Under the pieces are notes generated by a model. That model had not been told where the DNA came from and searched no databases. It saw only the letters and a list, made by a program, of their open reading frames with translations. The position numbers were made by a program, and so were the translations under genes. Shown one piece after another: positions 24,499 through 36,130 of a stretch of DNA of 64,000 nt. Positions within the stretch are counted from its first letter, which is position 1, and every line of letters starts with the position of its first letter. Source of the DNA: Piscicola geometra (lineage: Eukaryota; Annelida; Clitellata; Hirudinida; Piscicolidae). Location: the NCBI GenBank assembly GCA_943735955.1, contig OX030959.1, positions 4,691,241 to 4,755,240 on the forward strand, read 5' to 3'.

Positions 24499-27400
24499 TC
24501 AGACCAAGTCATGAACTGTTGGGAGGTTACCGTGAGCAAATTTAATATCTAATTAAATAATTGAAAATTAATTAAATTAGTCAAACTAAACAACATTCTG
24601 GCTTATTTAAGTTAATTTGAACACAAATTAAATTAAACTCCCCAAATAAGTTTAAACAATACATTCCTGAACACCATGGACTACCCCCTTCCCATGGACT
24701 AACCATTCATGGGCATCTCGTCGATCTGCGTGGAGTAGTACTGCTCGATGTCCCTGAGGATCCTGATGTCGTCACTCTTCACGAAGTTCACCGCCACCCC
24801 CTTGCGTCCGAACCTGCCCGACCTGCCAATCCTGCAGGAGGGGGGAGAGGGTTCAGGGGATGGTTGAGAATTGGGAGAGAAAGAGGGGTTTGTGGTTTGT
24901 ATGCATTGGCTTGGTTGTTTCTGTGACCACAAACTAAGCTATACTGCATATTGTATGGCAGAGTCTAAACAACACGGAATGGTGCAAACACAGAGGCACG
25001 AACCGATGGATGTAGAGTTCTCGGTTGTTGGGCAGGTCGTAGTTGATGACCAGACTGACCTGCTGCACGTCAATGCCTCGAGCCCACACGTCCGTCGTGA
25101 TCAGCACCCGACTGGTCATGGTGGTGGTTGTTGTTTTTGTGGTCATGATGGTTGTTGTGGTGGTAGTTGTCATAGACCTTCCCACCCCACAACCCCCCCC
25201 CCCAAGCACCTGGCGCCTGTCCTGAACTCGGCCATGATGGCCTCCCTCTCCTTCTGGGGCATGTCTCCATGCATGCTCGACACTGTGAAGTTGCTCTCGC
25301 GCATCTTCTCCGTCAGCCAGTCCACCTGCGCACGCATGCGTATGATTTCAAGGTGTTTCATACGCCCCGTTTGAGAATGAAACAAATTATAGAAACTCTA
25401 TAGTGAAATATTACTTTTTTAAAAACCATTCTAGAATTTATCGCGTAATTTAAAAAAATATATATTTATAATAAGAAAAATAACTGAACATTAAAAAGTG
25501 TTTTACAATATAAAAACGTATTATTAAATCTGATAGAAGCATCAAAATCGTCGGTGCAAGGACCTTCCTCTTGGTGTTGCAGAAGATGACGGCCTGCGTG
25601 ATGGTGAGCGTGTCGTAGAGGTCGCACAGCGTGTCGAACTTCCACTCCTCCCTCTCGACCGCCACAAAGAACTGCTTCAAGCCCTCCAGAGTCAACTCGT
25701 CACTGTGGTGTGGTGATGGTGATTGTGGTGGTAGTAGTTGTCAGGTGGTGGTAGTTATGTTGTGTGGTGGTGGTAGTTGTGGTGTGTTAGATGGATTGGT
25801 GGATGAGTGAGGGTGTGGGAGTGGTGGTTGTGGTAGTAGTTTTTTTGTTGTGTCAACCCCTCCTTTGCCAACCATCCAACCAACTCTTTTCATGCCAACC
25901 AACCAACCAACCAACCAACCATGGCATCCCTTGCCAAGCAAGCAAGCAACCCACCCCAACCCCACCACAAGCAACAAACCGCTTGACGAGGATGCGGATG
26001 GGGTCGGTCATGAAGTTCGAGGTCATCTCGAGGATCTCGTGGGGCAGCGTGGCCGAGATGAGGACCACTTGTGTGGCTGGTGGCAGGTAGCGGTACACGT
26101 CGTATATCTGCTCCTTGAAGCCTGTGTGCACAAGAGTGGTGGTGGTGGCTAGTGTGGATGAGTGATGGTGTAGATGGATTGAAGGATGAGTGAGGGTGTG
26201 GATAGAATGGTTGGGACTATTTAATTGATTCTGTATTTTTTATTACTGATACAACAATCAATCAATGAATTTGCCATTCCAACCTTTGTAATGATACAAG
26301 CAAAACCACCATTACCCTTACCATACCAAATTTACCTCTCCAAGATCATTACCACTACCACCACCACTACCAAAAGCATCATCATCCAAAGCACCCACCC
26401 TGGTTGAGCATCTCGTCTGCCTCGTCGAGCACCAGCATCTTGATCGCCCTCGTTCTCAGGTTCCTCCTCTTAATCATGTCTGATGGTCGAGTGGACAAGG
26501 TGGTTGACTGATTAATATTTCATTAAAATTTTAAAAGAAAACTTAATGATTAACCAATCAAGAATGTTGATACTTGAAATGAGCAAGTTGTGTACAACCA
26601 ACCAAGACATACATCGAGCATTGTACATAAATAGAATCTACAAAGTGGGTGGAGTAGTCGCACCAAAGACTCTTCCAGGAGTCCCCGAGATGATGTGCTG
26701 GCCATAGTCAAGTTTGCGGATGTCCTCGCCGATGTTGGTGCCTCCGATGCACGCGTGGCACTGGATGCTCATATAGTCGCCGAGTGCCAACAACACCTGA
26801 GTGTGTGTAGTGGGGGTGGAGAGTGTGCATGATAGTAATAATAATAATAAGGATGATGATAATGATAAAATGATGGTATTAATCATAATGATGATAATGA
26901 TAAAATGATGGTGTTAATCATAATGATGATAATGATAAAATGATGGTGTTAATCATAATGATGATAATGATAAAATGATGGTGTTAATCAAAATGATGAT
27001 AATGATAAAATGATGGTGTTAATCATGATGATAACGATAATAATGAAGATAATGATAATAATGAAGATAATGATAATAATGAAGATAATGAAGATAATGA
27101 TAATAATGATAATAATGAAGATAATGATAATAATGAAGATAATGAAGATAATGATAATAATGAAGACAATGATAATAATGAAGATAATGATAATAATGAA
27201 GATAATGATAATAATGAAGATAATGATAATAATGAAGATAATGAAGATAATGATAATAATGAAGATAATGATAATAATGAAGACAATGATAATAATGAAG
27301 ACAATGATAATAATGAAGATAATGATAATAATGAAGATAATGATAATAATGAAGATAATGATAATAATGAAGATAATGATAATAATGAAGATAATGATAA

Positions 27401-28857
27401 TAATGAAGATAATGATAATAATGAAGATAATGATAATAATGAAGATAATGAAGATAATGATAATAATGAAGATAATGATAATAATGAAGACAATGATAAT
27501 AATGAAGACAATGATAATAATGAAGATAATGATAATAATGAAGATAATGATAATAATGAAGATAATGATAATAATGAAGATAATGATAATAATGAAGATA
27601 ATGATAATAATGAAGATAATGATAATAATGAAGATAATGATAATAATGAAGATAATGATAATAATGAAGATAATGAAGATAATGATAATAATGAAGATAA
27701 TGATAATAATGAAGATAATGAAGATAATGATAATAATGAAGATAATGATAATAATGAAGATAATGAAGATAATGATAATAATGAAGATAATGATAATAAT
27801 GAAGACAATGATAATAATGAAGACAATGATAATAATGAAGATAATGATAATAATGAAGATAATGATAATAATGAAGATAATGATAATAATGAAGATAATG
27901 ATAATAATGAAGATAATGATAATAATGAAGATAATGAAGATAATGATAATAATGAAGATAATGATAATAATGAAGACAATGATAATAATGAAGATAATGA
28001 TAATAATGAAGATAATGATAATAATGAAGATAATGATAATAATGAAGATAATGAAGATAATGATAATAATGAAGATAATGATAATAATGAAGACAATGAT
28101 AATAATGAAGACAATGATAATAATGAAGATAATGATAATAATGAAGACAATGATAATAATGAAGACAATGATAATAATGAAGATAATGATAATAATGAAG
28201 ATAATGATAAAAATGAAGAAAATGAAGATGATAATGATAACCATAGAAATAGGAATATATATGTAACCTTCTGGATCTGCTGAGCGAGCTCCCTGGTGGG
28301 CGAAAGAACAAGCACTTGTGTCTCTCTGATCGTCGTGTCGATGTTCTGCAAGATGGAAATGGAAAAAGTCGCTGTTTTTCCTGTTCCCGACTGCGCCCTG
28401 AATAGTGGAAGAGAGTATTATATATTTAAATTCTTCAAAACTTGAGGGAAAAATTTCGACTCAGAATTTTAAAATGTAAATAAAAAGCATTCAGGAAAAC
28501 TGACTGTGCAATGACATCCCTGCCTTTAACGATTGGCTTGATGGCCCTCTGCTGGATCGCTGACGGCTTTTCGAAACCTCAAATATTAAACAAAAACTAA
28601 GAATTTCTTACTAGGAAAAGTCAAAAAATGTTTAAACAAAAGAAATTACACATTTTACTTCAAATACACGATTGAAATATTTGAGATTGAGATTTTAAAC
28701 ATGAAATGAGACTCGAACCATAGGCGTAAATGCCTCTGATGAGATCTTCACGCAAACCCATCACGTCGAATGTTGGCAACACCTCTACATCCTCAGACGT
28801 CTCAAATTCTTTGTTAGACAAATCTTCCAACAGTTGGCCTTTCCTTTTATCCGCCAT
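24499..28857 (-). CDS. EIF4A3: eIF4A3, DEAD-box helicase of the exon junction complex
   Basis: Eleven minus-strand exons: 28719-28857, 28505-28577, 28268-28397, 26664-26796, 26399-26479, 25980-26121, 25564-25702, 25210-25325, 25004-25111, 24704-24831 and a 17-nt last exon 24499-24515, giving 401 aa (human about 411). The helicase motifs appear in order: [12 protein letters not shown] (Q), AQSGTGKT (I), PTRELA (Ia), GGTN, TPGRV (Ib), DEAD (II), SAT (III), CNTKRK (IV), RGID (V), [13 protein letters not shown] (VI). eIF4A3-specific text includes [14 protein letters not shown] and [15 protein letters not shown]. The final exon adds VHDLV in place of the usual VADLI. It is the RNA-clamping ATPase of the nuclear exon junction complex. 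Intron 3 holds the 1.2-kb minisatellite at 27036-28250. Exon 8 is nearly identical to the neighbouring paralogue. Confidence 0.95.
27036..28250. repeat. 18-bp minisatellite in eIF4A3 intron 3
   Basis: About 65 units of AATGAAGATAATGATAAT with occasional extra GATAATGAA half-units and GATAAT/GACAAT variants, about 1.2 kb. Because 18 is a multiple of three and the unit lacks stops in four of the six frames, it produces spurious frames of about 420-440 codons. Confidence 0.95.
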
Positions 28858-29123
28858 TATAGAAAAGTAAAAAGTATACGATATTGAATTAATAGATCTA
28901 CACAAAGAATCGAAAATGTCTTTCTACGCGTAAACTTCAAAAGCACGAAATAATAATTCTTCCCATTTTTATAATTCTCTTTATATTTCAATTCAAAATT
29001 TATTTTTTCCAATATTACATTTGTTGAGGCAATCAAAAGCAAAAGTTCCTATATTAAAAATTGAAATAACTGAAGACACACAGTTGCAACAGTTTATCGA
29101 ATAACAGAAGAAAATAAAAAAAC

Positions 29124-29129
29124 TTTATT
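29124..29129 (-). terminator. Polyadenylation signal of the eIF4A-like paralogue
   Basis: AATAAA on the minus strand, 34 bases past the stop codon at 29163. Confidence 0.55.
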
Positions 29130-29162
29130 GAAAAGTCCATTGTGCAACTGTCCTTGTAAACA

Positions 29163-30543
29163 CTAGATGTAATCTCCAACTGAATAAATGTATTATAATC
29201 ATTATTTTATAAAGATATAGCTTGCAAATTTAAAATGAAATGAGAAAAAATATTTTTTTGTTTAAAAAATAGTTTAACTATAAATATAATATAAAATATA
29301 CACAAAATTCAAGTATTTCTAACCGTTAATGGGCATCTCAGGGATGCTGATGTTGTAGTGCTTTTCAATCTGCTGCAGCATCTTCATCTCAACCTCCTTC
29401 ACCATGTTCACTGCCACCCCCTTCCTCCCAAACCTGCCCGTCCGTCCGATCCTGGTGGTGGTGTAATGAAGTGGTATTGCTGTAATGAGAAATCCTGTAA
29501 TGGTTAGTCCCCATGAAATCTCAAATACCTAATTACCTATGCAAGTAGACCTCCTTGTCCTTGGGTAGGTCATAGTTCACCACCAAGGTCACCTGCTGTA
29601 CGTCTATGCCACGAGCCCATACGTCCGTTGTTATGAGGACGCGACTGGTGGTTGTCATGGTGATGCAATGTACGCGAAGATTCTATGCAAAAATTATGAG
29701 AATTGATGAAGTTGAATGTGATCAACTTGGATTATAAATAATTACAAAACGACAGACAAAACTCTGGAGCATCACTACTCCTCATGTGACACAGGGACAC
29801 TCTTCTCCCCCACAACCACCTCACAATCATCAACTACCCCCCCCCAAGCACCTGGCGCCTGTCCTGAACTCGGCCATGATGGCCTCCCTCTCCTTCTGGG
29901 GCATGTCTCCATGCATGCTCGACACTGTGAAGTTGCTCTCTCGCATCTTCTCCGTCAGCCAGTCCACCTGCGCTTCCGATTGTTGGTGGTGTTGGTGAGG
30001 TGCTACTAGTGGTGGCGTATAAAGTTAGTATGAAACCCAATATAAACTCAATGAAATCAAATTTAAAGTATAAACTTCAAAAAAAATTATTTTCAATTAT
30101 AAAATGGATAAATGCATTGAATATTGTGCAATGCATTACTATCTTGATGGTCTTGCATTATTAGGCCCACCTTTTTCTTGGTGTTGCAGAAGATGACGGC
30201 CTGGAGGATGGGGATGAGGTTGTAGAGGTCGCACAGGGAACTGAACTTCCAGTCCTCCTTCTCGACGTTGATGTGGAACTGCTTCAGACCCTCCAGTGTC
30301 AGCTCGTCACTGTCGTGGTGTGGTGATGGAGTGGTGGTGGGGGTATGGTGTGGTGATAATGATGAACCCCCCCCCCCCTCATCCAACACCCCCCTCCAAC
30401 CGCTTGACGAGCACCCTGACAGGCTGCGTCATGAAGGCTGACGCCATGGCGAGCACCTCCTCTGGCAGCGTGGCCGACACCAGCACCACCTGGATCTCCC
30501 TCGGCATGCACATGAACACCCCATAGATCTGCTCCTTGAAGCC

Positions 30544-30577
<34 letters not shown>

Positions 30578-31531
30578 CGTGTGTGTTTGTGTGTAATTCA
30601 TCATCATCACCACCACCCACCTTGGTTGAGCATCTCATCCGCCTCGTCCAGCACCAGAGTCCTCACTCCCTTTGCATCCATGTGACCCCTCTTAATGAGG
30701 TCTGTACATGATGGTGATGATGATGATGATGATAATGCTTATGATTATTCTAATGGTGATGATGATGATAATGCTGATGATAATAGATAAATGGACAGAC
30801 CATAGACGCGTCCAGGAGTGCCTGAGATGACGTGTTGACCTTGGCGGAGTCTCTTGATGTCGTGAGCCACATTCGTTCCTCCGATGCATGCATTCACCTG
30901 TGCGTTCGTGTACTGCCCCAGTCCTTGGAAGACCTGCAGAAGTGGTTGAAGGTTGAAGAAAGTGAAAAAAAGAGTGTCTATTGAGGGAAATTACAGTGTC
31001 TGAGTTTAAATTGATTTTTCAGTATTTTTTTGCATAAGTAGTAGCATGGCTTCCTCACAGCAGACGACCTTTTGTATTTGTTGGGCAAGTTCTCTGGTTG
31101 GTGAGAGAATTATCGCTTGTATTTTTTTTCTGTTTGTGTCGACGTTCTGTAGGATCGAGATGGAATAAGTGGCCGTCTTTCCTGTTCCAGACTGTGCCCT
31201 GAGAAAATTAAGTTCATACAATAGTCGAATTACGCAAAGTTTTAAGGACTGACTGTGCAATGACGTCTCTCCCCTTGATAATCGGCTTAATGGCTCTTTG
31301 CTGGATTGCTGACGGTTTTTCAAAACCTTGAAATTGAATTGTTGGAATTCAAATATTGAAGTTTGGAAATAATAAATATATGAACTTTTTACCATATTCG
31401 TAAATTCCCCTCAAGAGGTCTTCCTTCAGGTCCAACAACTCAAACTTCTTCACCAACTCAATCTTTTCGTCGCTATTTATCCTTAAACCTTTGGAATCTT
31501 CAAGCAAAGACTTTGCTTTTTTTGTCGCCAT
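29163..31531 (-). CDS. eIF4A-like DEAD-box RNA helicase (tandem paralogue of eIF4A3)
   Basis: Eleven minus-strand exons: 31393-31531, 31254-31326, 31069-31198, 30801-30933, 30621-30701, 30401-30542, 30171-30309, 29852-29967, 29537-29644, 29324-29451 and 29163-29179 (401 aa). All eleven exon lengths equal those of the neighbouring eIF4A3. All helicase motifs are intact ([45 protein letters not shown]), so it should be an active ATP-dependent RNA helicase. Parts resemble eIF4A1/2 ([20 protein letters not shown], and a C-terminus EMPINVGDYI), but the middle is divergent ([21 protein letters not shown]). Either it is a fast-evolving copy or the eIF4A of this animal. Exon 8 is nearly identical in DNA to that of eIF4A3. 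Confidence 0.92.
30545..30597. repeat. (GT)n microsatellite
   Basis: GT repeat in the intron directly next to exon 6 of the eIF4A-like gene. On the coding strand the CA run forms the upstream context of the acceptor (CACACACAG at 30543). Confidence 0.9.
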
Positions 31532-31789
31532 TTGAACAATTTAAAAAATTATATTCTAATTCAGTCTATCATTTTAGCTAGAAACCTCGAATTATTAACG
31601 TGCTTTTGAATTCACTTTTAGTTTATTTCTAATCTTTAAACGTGAACTTCTGTAATTAACAATACTCAAATTGAATAAAAAACATTTGTAGTTGTACATT
31701 AAGTCGAATGAACTTGTATATGAATATAAATAATGTTTACAAAATGTACAGTGAAGCTGAAACTTTAATTGAATAAATCTTTAAATAGT

Positions 31790-32514
31790 TTATTTTATGT
31801 CAATTTTTGTTAATATTGGAAACGTAGCACTGTAGGCTATTCCGCAGAAGTTTGATCCCCTGCAGACGTATGCGTAACCATTGACCCCCCAGGAGGTGCT
31901 CCAGCTGTCCGCGATGGATCAACTTGTAATTATCCATTCATGAGTAAATTCACTCGATTGTCTATAAGTTTCTATAAAAAAAAAATATTTATTTAAAACT
32001 GTAAAAATTTTTCATAAGTATTCTGATTGAATTAATTAAGACACCTGTTTCTAATGATCCAAACGTCTGTTCCATTCACCTTTCCATAACCCACCACCAC
32101 CACGCCATGGTTCACATGGTTTCGCGAACAATTCAAGTAGCAAAGAACTCCGTTTTTGTATAGCTGTAATGGATTTGTAAATATTCTTTTTCAGTAATTA
32201 ATGCTTTGAGATACCAAAACTATTTTTCACCCTTTTTCGATAATAAAACTTAGTGTTTTTATCGTAGTTTTATCCCCAAAAAATGTATGAGATGAAGGTG
32301 TCAATTTTTTAAATATTTAAACTTAAACTTAGAATGAATTAGAGATCTTTCCGCGATTTTAACCTGGAACTCGAGGGGTGTGGCGTCGATGGCAGCGGTG
32401 ACAGGACCGTGAGTGGTGAGTGCCTGCATCAGAGCCTCTTCGTCATCCTGCGGCACCATCATCCACTCTGTCATGTTGAAGAGGTTGCTGTTGCCCTTGT
32501 GCTTGCAATTGTCG

Positions 32515-32559
<45 letters not shown>

Positions 32560-35470
32560 TGTGTGTGTGTTTGTGTGTGTGTTTTTCTGTGTTTGTGTGT
32601 GTGCGTGTGTTTTTGTTGAAGGATGGTGTGTGTGCTTGGATGTGTGAAGGGTTGGAGGTATACGCATATGGTAAAAATAGGTCCCCAAAAATTTGGATTA
32701 GGGTTAGGGCTAAAATAGTTGAATTTTTATTTTGAAATCATTCAAATGTAATTTGTTTTCAATCCGTATGTGTGTATGCCTGGATGTGGTTTTTAGCGAC
32801 TGTAGATTCACTTGCGTCAGTTTCACCCTTTTTTAATTTCCCATACAAACTCACATCTCGCCTTCTTTCGAGGACAATAACTTCGCCACTCAAATCGATT
32901 CAATCATGCACACATCCTCAGGCCCTCACCTGGGCAGCGATATATGGGTACATGTCGTCGGTGTTGATGCCAGAAATGCCTTGCACGTAGTTGTAGGCGA
33001 GTTCCATCGACCCACCCTTGCATCCGTTGTTGCCTTTGTCGTGTGGTTGTTGTGGTTGTTGTTTTGGGGGTGGTGTTGTTGTAGTGGTTGTGTTGGTGGT
33101 GGTGTGTAGTGGGAGTGTTTGTGTTGGTGCGGTAGTGCTTTGGTGTAATGAAAGTGTGCTTGTGATCACCAGGGAATTATATTCATGAGGCTGGGACTGC
33201 AGTGAAGCTGTGGCTGTGGCAATAGCGAAGTTGCGGTTGTGGCTGTGGTTATCAAAAGGCTATAATGCTGACGACTACTCGAAGAGCAAAACCTTCCTTT
33301 TGCGAACAGTCGATGAGATCTTGCGCCGAGAAGTTGGTGGTGCTATGGTTGTTCACCTTCAGGTAGTACTGACACTCGATCACCGCTGAGGCAGAAAACG
33401 CCCAGCATGAACCACAGTCGCCCTGTGGCGGTAGGGATAATAGTAGTAGCGGTGGTGATAATAGTAGTGGTGGTGGTGATAGTAGTAGGGGTAGTGTTGG
33501 TGATAGTTGTAGGAGAAGTAAATTTGTTTGTCTGATTTTTTTATTTATTGCTTTCTAAAGGTTTCGACGTGCTTCTCAAATGTGCTTTCCTGTATTCTTG
33601 ATTATATTCTATTATGATTTCGATAATTGTAAATTTTATATTTGTAAGTGCATTTTAAAAGTTAAAAACGATTTAAATTATTTTTCCATACACACTTGCG
33701 TCTTCACGTCAGTAAAACAACCGGAAGTCCTCCAGTCAAGCTGAAGAACAACAAAAGCAAATATAACAGACGAGAATGTTTCCACATTTAATAATTAAAT
33801 ATTCAAACAATGATCGTTAAAATGAAATAAAATCTTGGAATAATTGAAGATTCAATAGAATAAAATGTTACTTCAGTGGAAATATTTTTCCCCGCTTCCT
33901 TTTTGAACAAGGATATTGTGACGGACCGTTTATTTCTTTTCTTGATTGTATTTAAGAATATTTCTGTTTGTATGTTGTTGTACGTTGCGTAGTTGGTGTC
34001 ATTGTTTGTATTGTTGTATGTGCTGTGGTAAAACACTTCTCTTTTCTCCCTCCTTGAAGAACCTGAGTGTTTTTAAAAGTGTTTTCTTTGACATACAATA
34101 TTAGCGATGCTGATGTTGAAAAATCTTCATCACGAATTATTGTTTCTTCATCAAGCTTTATAGAATTACTAAAACTGCTCTTGGCTTTAAAGTTTTATGC
34201 GTTTGAGAAAAAAAATGCAAACTTTCTGGGCTGAGTGCTGGCTGCAGACGATTATAGATTTTCTCCGGACGAACGTATCCCAGCATCCTTCGGAACCTTT
34301 CGTCACTCTTGCGAGCAGGTTGCGGTGGTCAAGAATTTTACAATGCACTGTCTTCTTTTAATAGTAAATAAATTCTTTATGAAATTTTCTAAAAATCGTT
34401 GCTTTAAAAATTAAATAACGACTGAATCAGTTAATCATTTGATCTCTTATACACCTCGTGCATCAACACCCGTTTCCTCTATAAGGCCGCGAGAAGCGCA
34501 TAAAGTAGATGAAGACTTAGTTAAAAGATTTAGAGGAAATAATATTCTATTGATGCTTCGAAAGCTCAGAACCATGTCTGCGAAGAGGTTGAGGGTGAGG
34601 GAGAAGGGGAACTTCTTGAGCACTCCTCTCTTCATCTTCTTCATCTCCTCGTTGTGTCTCAGAATCGCTATCTTCCGGTAAACTTCACGACGACTGGCAG
34701 AGAGGTGGTGATGTTGAGGGTGGAATGGTGATTTAGGATTCCAATTTGTATAAAAGCTCAATTAGACATCAACAACTGAAGCATATTTGTTCTTCAATTA
34801 AATGTTAAACTACTGTCAATAAATGCATGACCAATAAAACTTGAGGACCAGACAACCACCTCTTTTCCTCCTCATCTTTGCCTTTATAACTTTTTTTGAA
34901 TTTCGCCTTGAAGCGTTGAAACAATTCCTCTTTGTCCTTGACTGCAGAGTAGTCGATTTTGTCAGTGCCCAGGTGCATATTCTGATCTTTTGGGACACTT
35001 TTATGATCGTTCTCATCATCATCTTTGTTCTTGTTTTTTATTAAATTGTTATGAGAACCATATTGATTTGAAGGTTTAATAACTCTGGTTTTGTGAAAAA
35101 ACTGATCATTTTTATGAAAAATGTTGTATAGCCACAAGAGCGAATCTTGCCCACCATTGCCGTCTACCGTTTGATCGCTTCTGTCGACAATCTTGGGTGA
35201 CCAAGTGCTGAGGGTAGGGCCTTTGACATTCGAGTTACCCACTTTGCCAGCAAAACTATAGACTTTGCCGTGAAAACCACTATGAGCAACCTGCTTCACT
35301 TTACCACCGCCAACACCACCACCACCAACACCACCACCACCAACACCGTCAAAGTCTTTTTCCTGGTACTGCCGCTGCATTCCGGAGCTTTGAGGAAATG
35401 TCAGCCAGAAGAAGACCATTAGAGAAAGGTTCATCTGGAGGCAAACCATTTTCGACCTCTGAAAGCTCAC
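31790..35470 (-). CDS. Papain-family (C1A) cysteine protease with long N-terminal extension
   Basis: Ten minus-strand exons: 34860-35470, 34573-34693, 34223-34307, 33872-34062, 33696-33740, 33293-33422, 32930-33033, 32364-32516, 32045-32163 and 31790-31904 (557 aa; typical cathepsins are about 330). A hydrophobic N-terminus (LSLMVFFWLTFP) looks like a signal peptide. A Gly/Asp/Lys-rich extension of about 170 aa follows, then an I29-like prodomain (LFQRFKAKFKKSYKG, HNEEMKKMKRG, FADM). A 64-residue Asn/Lys-rich linker is encoded by 33872-34062. The C1A domain has oxyanion Gln (DVKTQ), catalytic Cys (GDCGSCWAF), GNNGCKGG, catalytic His (VNHGVVVVGYG) and Asn (IIRNSW). Likely secreted or lysosomal. 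The first Met could instead be the second one at 35449. The linker exon is supported by phase and open frame only. Confidence 0.87.
32518..32612. repeat. (GT)n microsatellite next to a splice acceptor
   Basis: GT-rich tract in the intron of the cysteine protease. On the coding strand it is a CA run ending in CACACAG, the acceptor of exon 8 (end 32516). Confidence 0.92.
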
Positions 35471-35639
35471 AACTTGAGGGTCAGAAGAACTGGAAAGACA
35501 TCAGTGCAGGTGTTCGTGTAGGGCTTTCAATTAATTAACGCTATCAGTTAATTAACTCGGTAAATTGATCCTGAATTGATCATGAATTAATCATGAATTG
35601 ATCTGATCAGTTTCGCTTCCATATTTATGAGGCCGAGTG

Positions 35640-36130
35640 TATCAAGTTGTAATCCAATCTTGTAATCCAATGTTGTAATCCAATGTTGTAATCCAATCTT
35701 GTAATCCAATGTTGTAATCCAATGTTGTAATCCAATCTTGTAATCCAATCTTGTAATCCAATGTTGTAATCCAATGTTGTAATCCAATCTTGTAATCCAA
35801 TCTTGTAATCCAATCTTTTAATCCAATCTTGTAATCCAATCTTGTAATCCAATCTTGTAATCCAATCTTGTAATCCAATGTTGTAATCCAATGTTGTAAT
35901 CCAATGTTGTAATCCAATCTTGTAATCCAATGTTGTAATCCAATGCTGTAATCCAATCTTGTAATCCAATCTTGTAATCCAATCTTTTAATCCAATCTTG
36001 TAATCCAATCTTGTAATCCAATCTTGTAATCCAATCTTGTAATCCAATCTTGTAATCCAATGTTGTAATCCAATCTTGTAATCCAATCTTGTAATCCAAT
36101 GTTGTAATCCAATGCTGTAATCCAATGTAG
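35640..36130. repeat. 13-bp minisatellite
   Basis: About 37 units of TAATCCAATCTTG or TAATCCAATGTTG. The 13-base period shifts frame each unit and no minus-strand frame has a stop, so several overlapping false frames (LDYNIGLQHW repeats) arise. Confidence 0.95.

Noticed and set aside
24699..24832. eIF4A3 ending at MPMNG
   Set aside because: The stop lies inside a GTTAGT donor. A phase-correct 17-nt exon gives the normal-length C-terminus.
24871..25374. 167-codon plus-strand frame
   Set aside because: It is antisense to eIF4A3 exons 8 and 9 and their intron; the minus-strand protein is the real one.
27010..28351. Frames of 418-442 codons over the 18-bp satellite
   Set aside because: Present in both strands and several frames at once, as expected from an 18-bp unit; the region is an eIF4A3 intron.
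35587..36125. LDYNIGLQHW-repeat proteins, and possible CRISPR-like array
   Set aside because: The 13-bp period has no spacers, so it is a minisatellite; the frames come from its stop-free unit.
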